A stretch of 64,000 nucleotides of DNA from Streptomyces violaceoruber (GTDB lineage: Bacteria; Actinomycetota; Actinomycetes; Streptomycetales; Streptomycetaceae): contig JODI01000001.1 of NCBI GenBank assembly GCA_000720805.1, positions 186,001-250,000 of the forward strand, in the 5' to 3' direction. The position numbers were made by a program, and so were the translations under genes. This document shows, in pieces, positions 43,963 to 52,217 of the stretch. Each line of letters opens with the position of its first letter. Position 1 is the first letter of the stretch. The notes under the pieces were generated by a model. That model worked only from the letters and a program-made list of their open reading frames with translations, did no database searches and was not told where the DNA came from.

Positions 43963-44547
43963 ATGAGCGAGCCGCAGACGCGTGAGCCGGGCGAGGTCTT
44001 CGGGCCCCGGATGACCCTGTTCGCCGACGTGCTGAGCGTCGGCCTGGCCACGGCGGTGATGTGCCTGCCCCTGGTGACGGTCCCGGCCGCACTCTCCAGT
44101 GCGTGCGCCGTGCTGCGGGGCGCGGGGGAGGGGCGGCCCGCCACCGCGGGACGGTACTTCGCCGTCCTGCGGGGCCGGCTGCGGGCCGGTGACCTGGCGG
44201 CCGGGCTGGTCGCCCTGGCGGGGGCGCTGCTGTTCGTCGCGGACCTGGCGCTGGCCGGGGCCGGGCTGCCGGGGGCGCCGCTGTTCGCCGTGGTGGCCGC
44301 CGCGATCGGCGTGGGCACCCTGGTGGTGGGCCTGAGGGCCTGCGCCCGCCCGGAGTCGCTCACCGACTGGCCGGCCGCCGTGCGTGAGGCAGCGCGGGAC
44401 GCCGTACGGGACGTCGGCGGTTCCGGTCTGGTGCTGCTGGCGGTGGCGACGGCAGCGCTGTGCGCGTGGATGCTGGTGCCGCTCGCCTTCCTGGCTCCGG
44501 GGCCACTGGCGATGGCGCTGGCCGCGATCGACGTACGGAGGTCCTGA
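43963..44547 (+). CDS. DUF624 (YesL-like) membrane protein
   Basis: 194 residues with about four to five membrane helices. The N terminus FGPRMTLFADVLSVGLATAVMCLPLVTVPAA matches the YesL/DUF624 pattern. YesL-type proteins recur at the end of sugar ABC transporter operons, as here, 5 bp after the MalG-type stop, but their role is unknown. An accessory function in transporter assembly is an inference from context. Confidence 0.7.
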   Translation: MSEPQTREPGEVFGPRMTLFADVLSVGLATAVMCLPLVTVPAALSSACAVLRGAGEGRPATAGRYFAVLRGRLRAGDLAAGLVALAGALLFVADLALAGAGLPGAPLFAVVAAAIGVGTLVVGLRACARPESLTDWPAAVREAARDAVRDVGGSGLVLLAVATAALCAWMLVPLAFLAPGPLAMALAAIDVRRS

Positions 44548-44711
44548 CACCACGCCGGTTCGGGCCGGTCTCCGTCCGGCTCACGCGCCCGCGTGCCCGG
44601 ATGTCCCGCGCCCCCCGACTTCGCCCACCGCGGCCGGGGGGCGTGCCCTTCGACCGGACGGTTCAGCCCTCGCCGGGCGCCGGGCACAGGGCGCGGGCAT
44701 CAGACGCCCGC

Positions 44712-44727
44712 ATACCCCCCCAGGTAT
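44712..44727. promoter_or_regulatory. Second, imperfect CsoR-like box
   Basis: Arms ATACC and GGTAT with a C-rich centre, 30 bp upstream of the perfect copper box. It may be a secondary repressor site. Confidence 0.45.
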
Positions 44728-44748
44728 CAGAACCAGCGTGAAGAAAGC

Positions 44749-44776
44749 TTGACTGCATACCCCCTGGGGGTATGGT
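44749..44776 (+). promoter_or_regulatory. Copper-responsive promoter with CsoR operator
   Basis: A -35 TTGACT (44749-44754) and a -10 TATGGT (44771-44776) have a 16-bp spacer filled by the perfect 17-bp palindrome ATACCCCCTGGGGGTAT (44757-44773). This is the established CsoR operator form in actinobacteria, so the promoter should be repressed until copper is present. Confidence 0.88.
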
Positions 44777-44834
44777 GGGCGGTGTGGAGGCCCCGGTGAC
44801 GGAAGCCGCGGCCCGGACCACCCAGGAGTCGGCC

Positions 44835-45872
44835 ATGCATGCTGGACTGAAGATCACGGCTTTCGCCGCCGCGCTCGCCGCGACGTTCGGAACGGCCTAC
44901 GGCGTCGGCCAGGGCCTCGACCCGGTCGTCGAGGACAGCGCGCCCGCACGTCACGAGAGCCACACCGGGACGTCTCCCACGACGGAGGGAGGCGGCGGGC
45001 ACGCCCGGCACGAGGCGCAACCACCCGGCGGACTGCAGATCTCCGAGAACGGCTACACCCTCGACCTGAAAACCCCGCGCGTCACCGCCGGAAACCGGTC
45101 CGACCTGCGCTTCGTCATCCGGGACGACAGCGGCCGTGCCGTCACCGCATACCAACGCGAACACGACAAGGAACTCCACCTCATCGTGGCCTCACGCGAC
45201 CTGCTCACCTACCGCCACCTGCACCCCGCCCGGGCCGCCGACGGCACCTGGAGCACCCCCGCCGAACTGCCCCGCGCCGGCGGATACCGGGTCTTCGCCG
45301 ACTTCACCCCGGCACGGAAGAACGCCTCGAACCTCACCCTCGGCGCCGACCTGGCCGCCTCCGGCCGCTACGCCCCGCGGCCCCTGCCGGCCCCCGGCAC
45401 CACCGCCCGGATCCACGGCTACGAGGTCCGGCTCGACGGCGCCCTGCGCCCCCGCGAGACGGGCGAACTGAAGCTGACGGTCACCCGCGACGGCAAGCCC
45501 GTCACCGACCTCCAGCCCTACCTCGGTGCCTACGGCCACCTGGTCGCCCTGCGCTCCGGAGACCTCGCCTACCTGCACGTCCACCCGAACGGCGAACCCG
45601 GTGACGGCGCCACCGAGCCGGGCCCGGAGATCTCCTTCACGGCCACGGCACCGAGCAGCGGCACCTACCGGCTCTTCCTCGACTTCAAGCACGCAGGGAA
45701 GGTCCACACGGCGGCGTTCACGGTCCGGGCCGAGACGAAGACAGGAACAGAGACAGACAGGGAGACGGGTCCGGCGGGCGAGGAGACGCCGGGGCGTGAC
45801 CAGTCTCCGGCTGCCTCGGACTCCTCCCGGTCCTCCGACGAGCACACGAACTCGGGCGGTCACGGGCACTGA
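44835..45872 (+). CDS. Copper-regulated secreted protein of unknown function
   Basis: 345 residues from the ATG at 44835 (AGGAG 6 nt upstream); the in-frame ATG at 44772 lies in the operator and is rejected. The N terminus is a signal peptide or anchor (LKITAFAAALAATFGTAYGVG). His-rich stretches follow (ARHESHTG, GHARHEAQ) and the C terminus ends in EHTNSGGHGH. The core consists of two beta-rich halves, each with an H-L-H-P type motif (YRHLHPARAADG and YLHVHPNGEPGD). Metal chaperone or buffering outside the membrane is inferred from the CsoR promoter and His clusters; no family name is certain. Confidence 0.75.
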   Translation: MHAGLKITAFAAALAATFGTAYGVGQGLDPVVEDSAPARHESHTGTSPTTEGGGGHARHEAQPPGGLQISENGYTLDLKTPRVTAGNRSDLRFVIRDDSGRAVTAYQREHDKELHLIVASRDLLTYRHLHPARAADGTWSTPAELPRAGGYRVFADFTPARKNASNLTLGADLAASGRYAPRPLPAPGTTARIHGYEVRLDGALRPRETGELKLTVTRDGKPVTDLQPYLGAYGHLVALRSGDLAYLHVHPNGEPGDGATEPGPEISFTATAPSSGTYRLFLDFKHAGKVHTAAFTVRAETKTGTETDRETGPAGEETPGRDQSPAASDSSRSSDEHTNSGGHGH

Positions 45873-45887
45873 GCCCCGGGGCGCCGG

Positions 45888-45923
45888 CCGGCCGCCGTCC
45901 CGCGGCGCGGCCTCGGCGGCCGG
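45888..45923. terminator. Bidirectional hairpin terminator
   Basis: Perfect 10-bp stem (CCGGCCGCCG at 45888-45897, complement at 45914-45923) with a 16-nt loop, between the converging copper-protein and GH15 genes. Confidence 0.65.
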
Positions 45924-47759
45924 TCAGCCGAGCGCCCGGTCCAGGTTGAAAGCGGCGCTGATCAGGGCGAGATGCGTGAACGCCTGCGGGAAGTTGCCCT
46001 GTTGCTCACCGGTGTGGCTGATCTCCTCGGCGTACAGGCCCAGATGGTTGGCGTAGGTGAGCATCTTCTCGAAGGCGAGGCGCGCCTCCTCGATCCGCCC
46101 GGAATGGACCATGGCCTCGACGTACCAGAACGAGCAGATGGAGAACGTGCCCTCGTCGCCGCGCAGCCCGTCGGGGCTCGCCAGCGGGTCGTAGCGGTAG
46201 ACCAGCGAGTCCGACACCAGTTCCTCGGTGAGGGCGTCCAGCGTGGACAGCCACTTCGGGTCGGTGGGCGCGATGAACTTCGTCAGCGGCATCATCAGCA
46301 CCGCCGCGTCGAGCACGTCGCCGTCCTCGTGCTGCACGAACGCCTGCCGGGCCTCGGACCAGCCCTTGCTGTGGATGCGCCGGTAGATCGTGTCGCGGCA
46401 CGTCTGCCAGCGGGCCAGGTCGGCGGGCAGGCCGCGCCGGTTGGCCATCCGTATGCCGCGCTCGATCGCCACCCAGCACATCAGCCGCGAGTACAGGAAG
46501 TTCTTGCGGCCGCCGCGGGTCTCCCAGACGCCCTCGTCCGGCTGGTCCCAGTTCTCGCACACCCAGTCCACCAGCGCGGACACGTCGTCCCACTGGTCGC
46601 TGGAGATCGGCTTGGCCCACTTGTCGTAGAGGTAGATCGAGTCGATCAGCGCGCCGTAGATGTCCAGTTGGAGCTGCTCGGCGGCCCCGTTGCCGATCCG
46701 GACCGGCGCGGAGGACCGGTGCCCCTCCAGGTGGTCGAGTTCACGCTCCGTCAGATCGGTGCGGCCGTCGATGCCGTACATGATCTGCAGTGGGCCCGAG
46801 GGTTTGCCGTCGCCCGGACTGATGTGCTCGGTCAGGAAGTTCATGAACGCCTCGGCTTCGCCGGTGAAGCCGAGCCGCAGCAGCGCGTACACGCAGAACG
46901 CGGCGTCCCGCACCCACACGTACCGGTAGTCCCAGTTGCGCTCCCCGCCCAGCTGCTCCGGCAGGCTCGTGGTCGGCGCCGCCACGATCGCGCCGGTCGG
47001 GGCGTAGGTCAGCAGCTTCAGGGTGAGGGCCGAGCGGTGCACCATCTCCCGCCAGCGGCCCCGGTACTTGGACGCGGACAGCCACGTGCGCCAGTAGGCC
47101 ACCGTGGTGGTGAACTGCTCCTCGGCCTCCGTGCGCGCACACCGGCGCGGAGCCACCTCGCCGCCGACCCGGTCCAGCGCGAACACCGCCGACTCGCCCT
47201 GGGAGAGCTTGAAGTCGGCGCGCGCGTCCAGGCCGTCCACCGCCAGCGGCACCGTGGCGGTCAGCCCCAGTGCCAGCTTGGCGGACTCGAACACCGCGAC
47301 GTCCCCGGCCATGCGCACGGTGTGCGGTTCGGCGCCGTAGTCGAAGCGCGGCGCCACCCGCGTCCGGAACGGGATGGAACCCCGCACGCACAGCACCCGC
47401 CGGATCAGCCGGTGGCGTTCGCTCTCCGCCGAGACGCCGTCGACCGGCATGAAGTCCTGTACCTCGCCGACCCCCTCCTCGGTGTAGAAGCGGGTGATCA
47501 GCACGTTGGTGTCGGGGAAGTAGAACTGCTTGGTGGTGGCCGGTACGGTCGCCGCCAGTTCGAAGCAGCCGCCCTTGTCCGCGTCCAGGATGGCGGCGAA
47601 GACGCTCGGGGCGTCGAAGGCGGGGCAGCAGTACCAGTCGATCGTGCCGTCGGTGCCCACCAGGGCCACGCTGCGCAGGTCGCCGATCAGCCCGTGCTCG
47701 GCGATCGGCAGATACCGTGCGCCCCCGGACTCCTGTTGTGCGGTCGGTTGTGCGTCCAT
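45924..47759 (-). CDS. Glycoside hydrolase family 15 protein (trehalase/glucoamylase-like)
   Basis: 611 residues from the ATG at 47759, which has GGAGG 5 nt upstream; the ATG four codons earlier has no such site. The GH15 N-terminal beta domain (YLPIAEHGLIGDLRSVALVGTDGTIDWYCCPAFDAPSVFA) is followed by the (alpha/alpha)6 barrel with NWDYRYVWVRDAAF, QLDIYGALIDSIYLYDKW and EEISHTGEQQGNFPQAFTHLALI. Glu residues expected for catalysis are in the last motif. No signal peptide, so it is cytosolic. Characterised mycobacterial relatives hydrolyse trehalose, which is one option. It stands alone, downstream of the MITE. Confidence 0.9.
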   Translation of the reverse strand: MDAQPTAQQESGGARYLPIAEHGLIGDLRSVALVGTDGTIDWYCCPAFDAPSVFAAILDADKGGCFELAATVPATTKQFYFPDTNVLITRFYTEEGVGEVQDFMPVDGVSAESERHRLIRRVLCVRGSIPFRTRVAPRFDYGAEPHTVRMAGDVAVFESAKLALGLTATVPLAVDGLDARADFKLSQGESAVFALDRVGGEVAPRRCARTEAEEQFTTTVAYWRTWLSASKYRGRWREMVHRSALTLKLLTYAPTGAIVAAPTTSLPEQLGGERNWDYRYVWVRDAAFCVYALLRLGFTGEAEAFMNFLTEHISPGDGKPSGPLQIMYGIDGRTDLTERELDHLEGHRSSAPVRIGNGAAEQLQLDIYGALIDSIYLYDKWAKPISSDQWDDVSALVDWVCENWDQPDEGVWETRGGRKNFLYSRLMCWVAIERGIRMANRRGLPADLARWQTCRDTIYRRIHSKGWSEARQAFVQHEDGDVLDAAVLMMPLTKFIAPTDPKWLSTLDALTEELVSDSLVYRYDPLASPDGLRGDEGTFSICSFWYVEAMVHSGRIEEARLAFEKMLTYANHLGLYAEEISHTGEQQGNFPQAFTHLALISAAFNLDRALG

Positions 47760-47841
47760 CGCAGCCTCCATGCCGGCACGCCCCTCGGCCTCAGCGCCAG
47801 CTTAGGCGGGGAAGGGCGGCGACGGGCCGGTGACTCCGCTA

Positions 47842-48004
47842 AGGCCCTTCTGATGGATCTCCGCGGCGTCGCGACGCCCGGTACGCACGCTCACCGCACG
47901 GCGCGAAGAGGCAGGTGGCTCCGCCACATGACCCTCCACGCCGCACGGCGATCGCACGCACCGAACGCCGCTCCTTCTCCCACGGAGATCCATCAGAAGG
48001 GCCC
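47842..48004. mobile_element. MITE-like element with 22-bp terminal inverted repeats
   Basis: Termini 47842-47863 and 47983-48004 match at 21 of 22 positions (GGCCCTTCTGATGGATCTCC within each) and are flanked by TA on both sides, giving a 163-bp non-coding unit. There is no transposase, so it must have been mobilised in trans by an element with the same ends. The right end lies in the stop codon of the DeoR gene: T and A come from the target and G is the element's last base, so the stop was preserved. Confidence 0.85.
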
Positions 48005-48783
48005 TAGACCGCGACGACCCGCACTCCCGCCTCCTCGAACCGGCGCACCGTCTGCGCGTCGGCCCCCGTGTCCGTGACCAGCGTGTCCACCGCTTCGGCC
48101 GCGCAGATCCGGGCGAAGGCCCGCCGGCCCAGCTTGCTGGAGTCGGTGGCGACGATCACACGCTCGGCGCGCTCGCACAGCAGCCGGTTGATCGCCGCCT
48201 CCGCCTCGTCGTGGGCGGCGGCTCCGTGGAACACGTCGAAGCCGACGACACCGAGCACCGCCACATCGAGCGTGATCTGCCCGAGCACCCCGTCCGCGAG
48301 CGGCCCGACGAGCTCGTACGACTGCGGGCGGGCCACCCCGCCGGTCAGCACGATCTTGAACTGGGGGCGCACGGCCAGCTCGTTCGCGATGTTCAGCGCG
48401 TTCGTGACGATCGTCATCGCCGGCGAACCGGACGCCAGGTCGCTGCGCACGGCCAGCGCCCGGGCCACCTCGGTGGTGGTCGTCCCGCCGGTCAGCCCCA
48501 CCGCCTCACCCGGCGCCAGCAGATCCGCGACCGCCTTCGCGATCCGCTGCTTCTCGGAGGCGTGCCGGGCCGTCTTGTACCGCAGCGGCAGTTCGTACGA
48601 CACTCCATGCACGACCGCGCCGCCCCGCGTGCGTACGAGCATCTGCTGTTCGGCGAGCTGGTCGAAGTCCCGGCGGATCGTCGCCGACGAGACCGCCAGC
48701 TCGACGGCCGCCTCCTCGACGTCGAGCCGACCGCGCTCGACGAGCAGCTCCAGCAGCGCCTTCCAGCGGGCGTCGCGCGACAT
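48004..48783 (-). CDS. DeoR-family transcriptional repressor (AgaR-like)
   Basis: 259 residues from the ATG at 48783 with GGAGG 6 nt upstream. The N-terminal helix-turn-helix is RWKALLELLVERGRLDVEEAAVELAVSSATIRRDFDQL; the C-terminal sugar-phosphate-sensing domain has GLTGGTTTTEVAR, TNALNIANELAV and VIVATDSSKLGRRAF. It is divergent from the SIS isomerase-aldolase operon, its probable target, with amino-sugar or sugar phosphate as inducer. The stop codon coincides with the end of the MITE. Confidence 0.9.
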   Translation of the reverse strand: MSRDARWKALLELLVERGRLDVEEAAVELAVSSATIRRDFDQLAEQQMLVRTRGGAVVHGVSYELPLRYKTARHASEKQRIAKAVADLLAPGEAVGLTGGTTTTEVARALAVRSDLASGSPAMTIVTNALNIANELAVRPQFKIVLTGGVARPQSYELVGPLADGVLGQITLDVAVLGVVGFDVFHGAAAHDEAEAAINRLLCERAERVIVATDSSKLGRRAFARICAAEAVDTLVTDTGADAQTVRRFEEAGVRVVAV

Positions 48784-48845
48784 CCGAAGCCTCCGTTCCC
48801 CGACCGCTCTCGCTCTCCCGGCGACCCTAGCGCACCCTGTTTTCC

Positions 48846-48884
48846 CTCGAATGCTTGATTGTGCTCGAAACCTCGCTATATCTT
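48846..48884 (+). promoter_or_regulatory. Promoter with flanking direct repeats for the isomerase-aldolase operon
   Basis: TTGATT (48855-48860), 18-bp spacer, TATCTT (48879-48884). CTCGAA direct repeats at 48846-48851 and 48864-48869 flank the -35 box, an arrangement used by DeoR-family repressors. Confidence 0.55.
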
Positions 48885-48929
48885 GCAAGAAAAATCATCA
48901 CCGTCACATCATTCAGGGGAAGGAACGGC

Positions 48930-49811
48930 ATGACCCATGTCGAGGACGAGCTGACCAGCCAGCCCGAGTGCTGGACGCGGGCCGCGGTGGAGGTCCCCAA
49001 GCACCGCGAGGCGTTGCCCGCGGCGGGCGAACGGGTCGCGATCGTGGGATGCGGCACCTCGTACTTCATGGCACAGGCCGCCGCCGCACTGCGCGAGGGC
49101 GCCGGCCAGGGCGAGACGGACGCCTTCGCCGCGTCCGAGTTCCCGTACGGCCGCTCGTACGACCGAGTCGTCGCGCTCACCCGCTCCGGCACGACCACCG
49201 AAGTCCTGGACCTGCTCCGGCAGGTGAAGGGACGCACCCGCACGACCGCGATCACCGCGGACCCGCACACGCCGGTCATGGAGGCCGCCGAGGAGGTCGT
49301 CGTCCTCGACTTCGCGGACGAACGCTCCGTCGTCCAGACCCGGTTCGCCACCACCGCCCTGACCCTGTTGCGCGCCCACCTGGGCCTGCACACCGACGCC
49401 GTCGTGGCCGACGCCCGCACCGCGCTGCGCACGGACCTGCCCCCCGGCCTCGTCGACTGCACCCAGTTCACCTTCCTGGGCCGCGGCTGGACCGTGGGAC
49501 TGGCGAACGAGGCCGGCCTGAAGATGCGGGAGGCCTCCCTCGCCTGGACCGAGGCCTACCCGGCGATGGAGTACCGGCACGGCCCCATCAGCGTCACCAC
49601 CCACGGCACCGCCACCTGGATGCTCGGCGAGGCACCGGACGGACTGGCCGAACAGGTCCGTACGACAGGCGCGTTGTGGGTGCCCGGCGGTCTGGACCCG
49701 CTCGCCGAACTGGTCCGGGTGCAGCGGCTCGCCGTCGCGGTCGCCGCGGCCCGCGGCCTCGATCCCGACCAGCCCCGCCACCTCGCCCGCTCGGTGATCC
49801 TCGCCCCCTGA
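48930..49811 (+). CDS. SIS-domain sugar isomerase/deaminase (AgaS-like)
   Basis: 293 residues from the ATG at 48930 with GGGGAAGGAA upstream. Two SIS domains: the first with VAIVGCGTSYFMAQAAA and ALTRSGTTTEVL, the second with FLGRGWTVGLANEAGLKMREAS and AYPAMEYRHGPIS. This is the GlmS/AgaS family that isomerises or deaminates hexosamine phosphates. The coupled class II aldolase gene downstream suggests a galactosamine/N-acetylgalactosamine route, as in aga operons, though the substrate is inferred from context only. Confidence 0.85.
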   Translation: MTHVEDELTSQPECWTRAAVEVPKHREALPAAGERVAIVGCGTSYFMAQAAAALREGAGQGETDAFAASEFPYGRSYDRVVALTRSGTTTEVLDLLRQVKGRTRTTAITADPHTPVMEAAEEVVVLDFADERSVVQTRFATTALTLLRAHLGLHTDAVVADARTALRTDLPPGLVDCTQFTFLGRGWTVGLANEAGLKMREASLAWTEAYPAMEYRHGPISVTTHGTATWMLGEAPDGLAEQVRTTGALWVPGGLDPLAELVRVQRLAVAVAAARGLDPDQPRHLARSVILAP

Positions 49812-49831
49812 AGCTCACGGAAGGACCAGCC

Positions 49832-50698
49832 GTGCCCCTCGTGACCACCGGCGAACTCGTCGGCCGCGCCGCCGCGGCCCACTGTGCGGTCGCCGCCTTC
49901 AACGTCATCACCCTCGAACACGTCGAGGCCGTCATCGCCGGTGCGGAGTCGGTGAGTTCAGCGGTCGTCCTCCAAGTCAGCGAGAACGCCGTCAAGTTCC
50001 GGTACGGGCGCCTGCTCCCGCTCGCCCGCGCGGCCGCCGCCGCGGCCGAAGGCGCCTCCGTGCCCGTCGCGTTGCACCTCGACCACGTCCAGAGCGACGA
50101 CCTGCTGCGCCAGGCGCCCGACGCCGGGTTCAGCTCCGTCATGTACGACGGCTCCCACCTGCCGTACGCCGAGAACCTCGCCGCGACCAGAGCCGCCGCC
50201 GACTGGGGGCACGCCCACGGACTGTGGGTCGAGGCCGAACTGGGACGGGTCGGCGGGAAGGGAGGCGAGGCGCCGCTGAACGCCCACGCGCCCGGAGCGC
50301 GTACCGACCCGGCCGAGGCCGGTGCCTTCGTCGCGGACTCCGGGGTGGACGCGCTCGCCGTCGCCGTCGGCAGCTCGCACGCCATGACCGCCCGCACCGC
50401 CGCCCTCGACCACACCCTCCTCAAACGGCTGGCCGGGGCCCTGGAGGTGCCCCTCGTCCTGCACGGCTCCTCCGGAGTGCCGGACGACGAACTGGCCGCC
50501 GCCGTCGCGGGCGGCATCGCCAAGGTGAACATCGGCACCGCCCTCAACCTCGCCATGACCGGCGCGATCCGACAGTTCCTGGCCGCCCACCCGGAGGCGG
50601 TCGACTCCCGTACCTACCTGAGCGTGGGACGGGAGGCGATGGAGCGGGCGGTGGCGGGGATCATCCGGGTGCTCGGCCCGGATCCCGTGACGCCCTGA
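49832..50698 (+). CDS. Class II fructose/tagatose-bisphosphate aldolase
   Basis: 288 residues from the GTG at 49832 with GGAAGGA 6 nt upstream. Zinc and catalytic motifs are intact: LHLDHVQSDD (His and Asp), YDGSHLPYAENLAATR, VEAELGRVGGKGG, LHGSSGVPDDELAAAV and KVNIGT. Length and motifs fit the GatY/KbaY/AgaY branch. It would split a ketose 1,6-bisphosphate into dihydroxyacetone phosphate and an aldehyde, completing the pathway begun by the SIS enzyme. A phosphofructokinase-type kinase is not adjacent. Confidence 0.9.
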   Translation: MPLVTTGELVGRAAAAHCAVAAFNVITLEHVEAVIAGAESVSSAVVLQVSENAVKFRYGRLLPLARAAAAAAEGASVPVALHLDHVQSDDLLRQAPDAGFSSVMYDGSHLPYAENLAATRAAADWGHAHGLWVEAELGRVGGKGGEAPLNAHAPGARTDPAEAGAFVADSGVDALAVAVGSSHAMTARTAALDHTLLKRLAGALEVPLVLHGSSGVPDDELAAAVAGGIAKVNIGTALNLAMTGAIRQFLAAHPEAVDSRTYLSVGREAMERAVAGIIRVLGPDPVTP

Positions 50699-50734
50699 GA
50701 GCGCAGAGCCGGACAGCACCGGTGCGGCGGCGGC

Positions 50735-51970
50735 TCAGGGCGCGCCCGAAGCCGCCCTGACCGTCGTCATCATGCGTTCCGCGTCCTCGGCCGCAGGAGC
50801 CATCGGGAAGCCGCCGCCCCGGTGATCTCGGCCGACCGCGAGCAGACGCATCAAGGACTCGTCGGCAGCGAAAGGAGTCAGCGACGTGTCAGCCCGGCTG
50901 CTTCGCCCCCAGGCGATGTCCTTCAACTGGGCCCACGCGCCGGGCCGGGTGACCAGATGACCGTAGAAGGCGCGGTGCTCGCTGCGCAGGATCAGCAGCT
51001 CCGCCAGCTGCAGCCGCCGGTCACGATGCAGCGGCTCCCCGGAGATCCGCTCCAGGATGGTCGTCGCGAGATTGAGGACGTTGACGTAGCGCTTGAGCCG
51101 CCGCGGACTCGGGCCGAAGGCCGTCCGGGCCAGGCTCCAGAACGCGTCCGATCCCGTGAGCGCCGGCAGGTACCCGCCGAGGGAGTCGCGCAGCGTGTCC
51201 CAGGCCACCTCCGGGAGGAAGAAGGGGAGCTGGACGATCTTCTCCAGGTAGGCGGAGCCCTTCACCGGGGCCAAATCTCCGAACTTCGCCGCCGCCACCG
51301 CCGAGAGCAGGTCGTAGTCCATGGCGAGGACGAACACGCACCGTGAGTCGCCGGTGAACAGCTTCAGGGACTCCAGAACCGTCACCGCGGCTTCGGGAGT
51401 GCAGCGGTCGAGATCGTCGATGAACACCACGAGACGGTCGGTGCCGCCCAGATAGTCGTCCACTGCCTCTGCGAAATCCTGCTCGAAGGCGTTGACGTGC
51501 CGGTGGAACTCGGCGTCGCTGTCGGCCAACCGGTCCAGCGCCCGCTGTGCCTCATCCTTGCCCAGCAGTCCGCCCGTGACCATGGGGGCGCCGTTGCTCA
51601 ACAAGCCGCGCAGCGACAGCCAGGCGATGGACCGGGCCAGGCGAGCGGCCTTCTCCCGGGTGCCTTCGTTCTGCTTGATCTCCGCCAGCACCGAGGTGAT
51701 GACCGCGGCCCACACCTCCTGCTTCTGGTCGTACTTCCACGGGTTCACCCACACCGTGCGGGCACCCGGCCCCAGAAGGTCCTGCCACATGTGCATGAAA
51801 CTCGACTTGCCGGACCCCCATGGTCCGAAGACGCCGACGGTCAACGGCAGCGGCCGGGCGGCCTCGACCGCTCCGGCGAGCACACTCAGGTAGGGCAGGA
51901 AGCCGTAGTGGTCGTCGGCCCGGGTCAGAACCGGGTTGTCGGTGAGGGGTGTGAAGCCGTCGTTCGTCAT
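50735..51970 (-). CDS. KAP-family P-loop NTPase
   Basis: 411 residues from the ATG at 51970. The N-terminal phrase FTPLTDNPVL, Walker A VGVFGPWGSGKSS (about 46-57) and Walker B RLVVFIDDLDRC (179-190) are diagnostic of KAP NTPases; VRRLKRYVN-like SPRRLKRYVNVLNL is the C-terminal conserved element. Many KAP NTPases are membrane-anchored, but no strong membrane segment is seen here. Members have been linked to membrane complexes and to phage defence. It is divergent from the NB-ARC/TPR/HExxH gene across 243 bp, and the two may be co-regulated. The ribosome-binding site is weak. Confidence 0.9.
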   Translation of the reverse strand: MTNDGFTPLTDNPVLTRADDHYGFLPYLSVLAGAVEAARPLPLTVGVFGPWGSGKSSFMHMWQDLLGPGARTVWVNPWKYDQKQEVWAAVITSVLAEIKQNEGTREKAARLARSIAWLSLRGLLSNGAPMVTGGLLGKDEAQRALDRLADSDAEFHRHVNAFEQDFAEAVDDYLGGTDRLVVFIDDLDRCTPEAAVTVLESLKLFTGDSRCVFVLAMDYDLLSAVAAAKFGDLAPVKGSAYLEKIVQLPFFLPEVAWDTLRDSLGGYLPALTGSDAFWSLARTAFGPSPRRLKRYVNVLNLATTILERISGEPLHRDRRLQLAELLILRSEHRAFYGHLVTRPGAWAQLKDIAWGRSSRADTSLTPFAADESLMRLLAVGRDHRGGGFPMAPAAEDAERMMTTVRAASGAP

Positions 51971-52151
51971 CCGCGCATCCCCGTGATCCCGGCCTCCGTG
52001 CTGTCGACGGCGCGAAGGCAAGCGCATATCAGTCGCAGGACAAGGGTGACAAATCCCGGGCCGTTTCGTGCCATGTAAAGCGAGTTGCCACGATAATTTC
52101 TGTCCCGGGGTGGGAAGTTGAGCTTTCAGACCCAAGTGACGGAGGTGCGCC
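51971..52151. other. Divergent intergenic region between the KAP and NB-ARC/TPR genes
   Basis: The stretch 52060-52125 is AT-richer than its surroundings and includes GATAAT, a possible -10 for the forward genes, without a good -35 at the usual distance. No inverted repeat longer than chance was found. Confidence 0.35.
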
Positions 52152-52217
52152 ATGGCTGTGGTGGGTCCCGCGCCGTGGCCAGGGACGCGGCCCGGCACGC
52201 CGGGAGGTGGACGATGA
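52152..52217 (+). CDS. Candidate 21-residue peptide ORF coupled to the NB-ARC/TPR/HExxH gene
   Basis: ATG at 52152 has GGAGG (52141-52145) at a 6-nt spacing, a better site than most genes here. The 21-residue product is Gly/Pro-rich with one Trp (MAVVGPAPWPGTRPG at its start). Its TGA overlaps the ATG of the giant gene (ATGA, 52214-52217). It could be a coupling leader peptide, a very small substrate peptide, or chance. It lacks the FxSxx C terminus of known FxSxx-COOH precursors. Confidence 0.35.
   Translation: MAVVGPAPWPGTRPGTPGGGR

Noticed and set aside
44772..44834. ATG at 44772 as start of the copper-regulated protein
   Set aside because: It overlaps the CsoR operator and -10 box; the signal peptide begins at ATG 44835 behind AGGAG.
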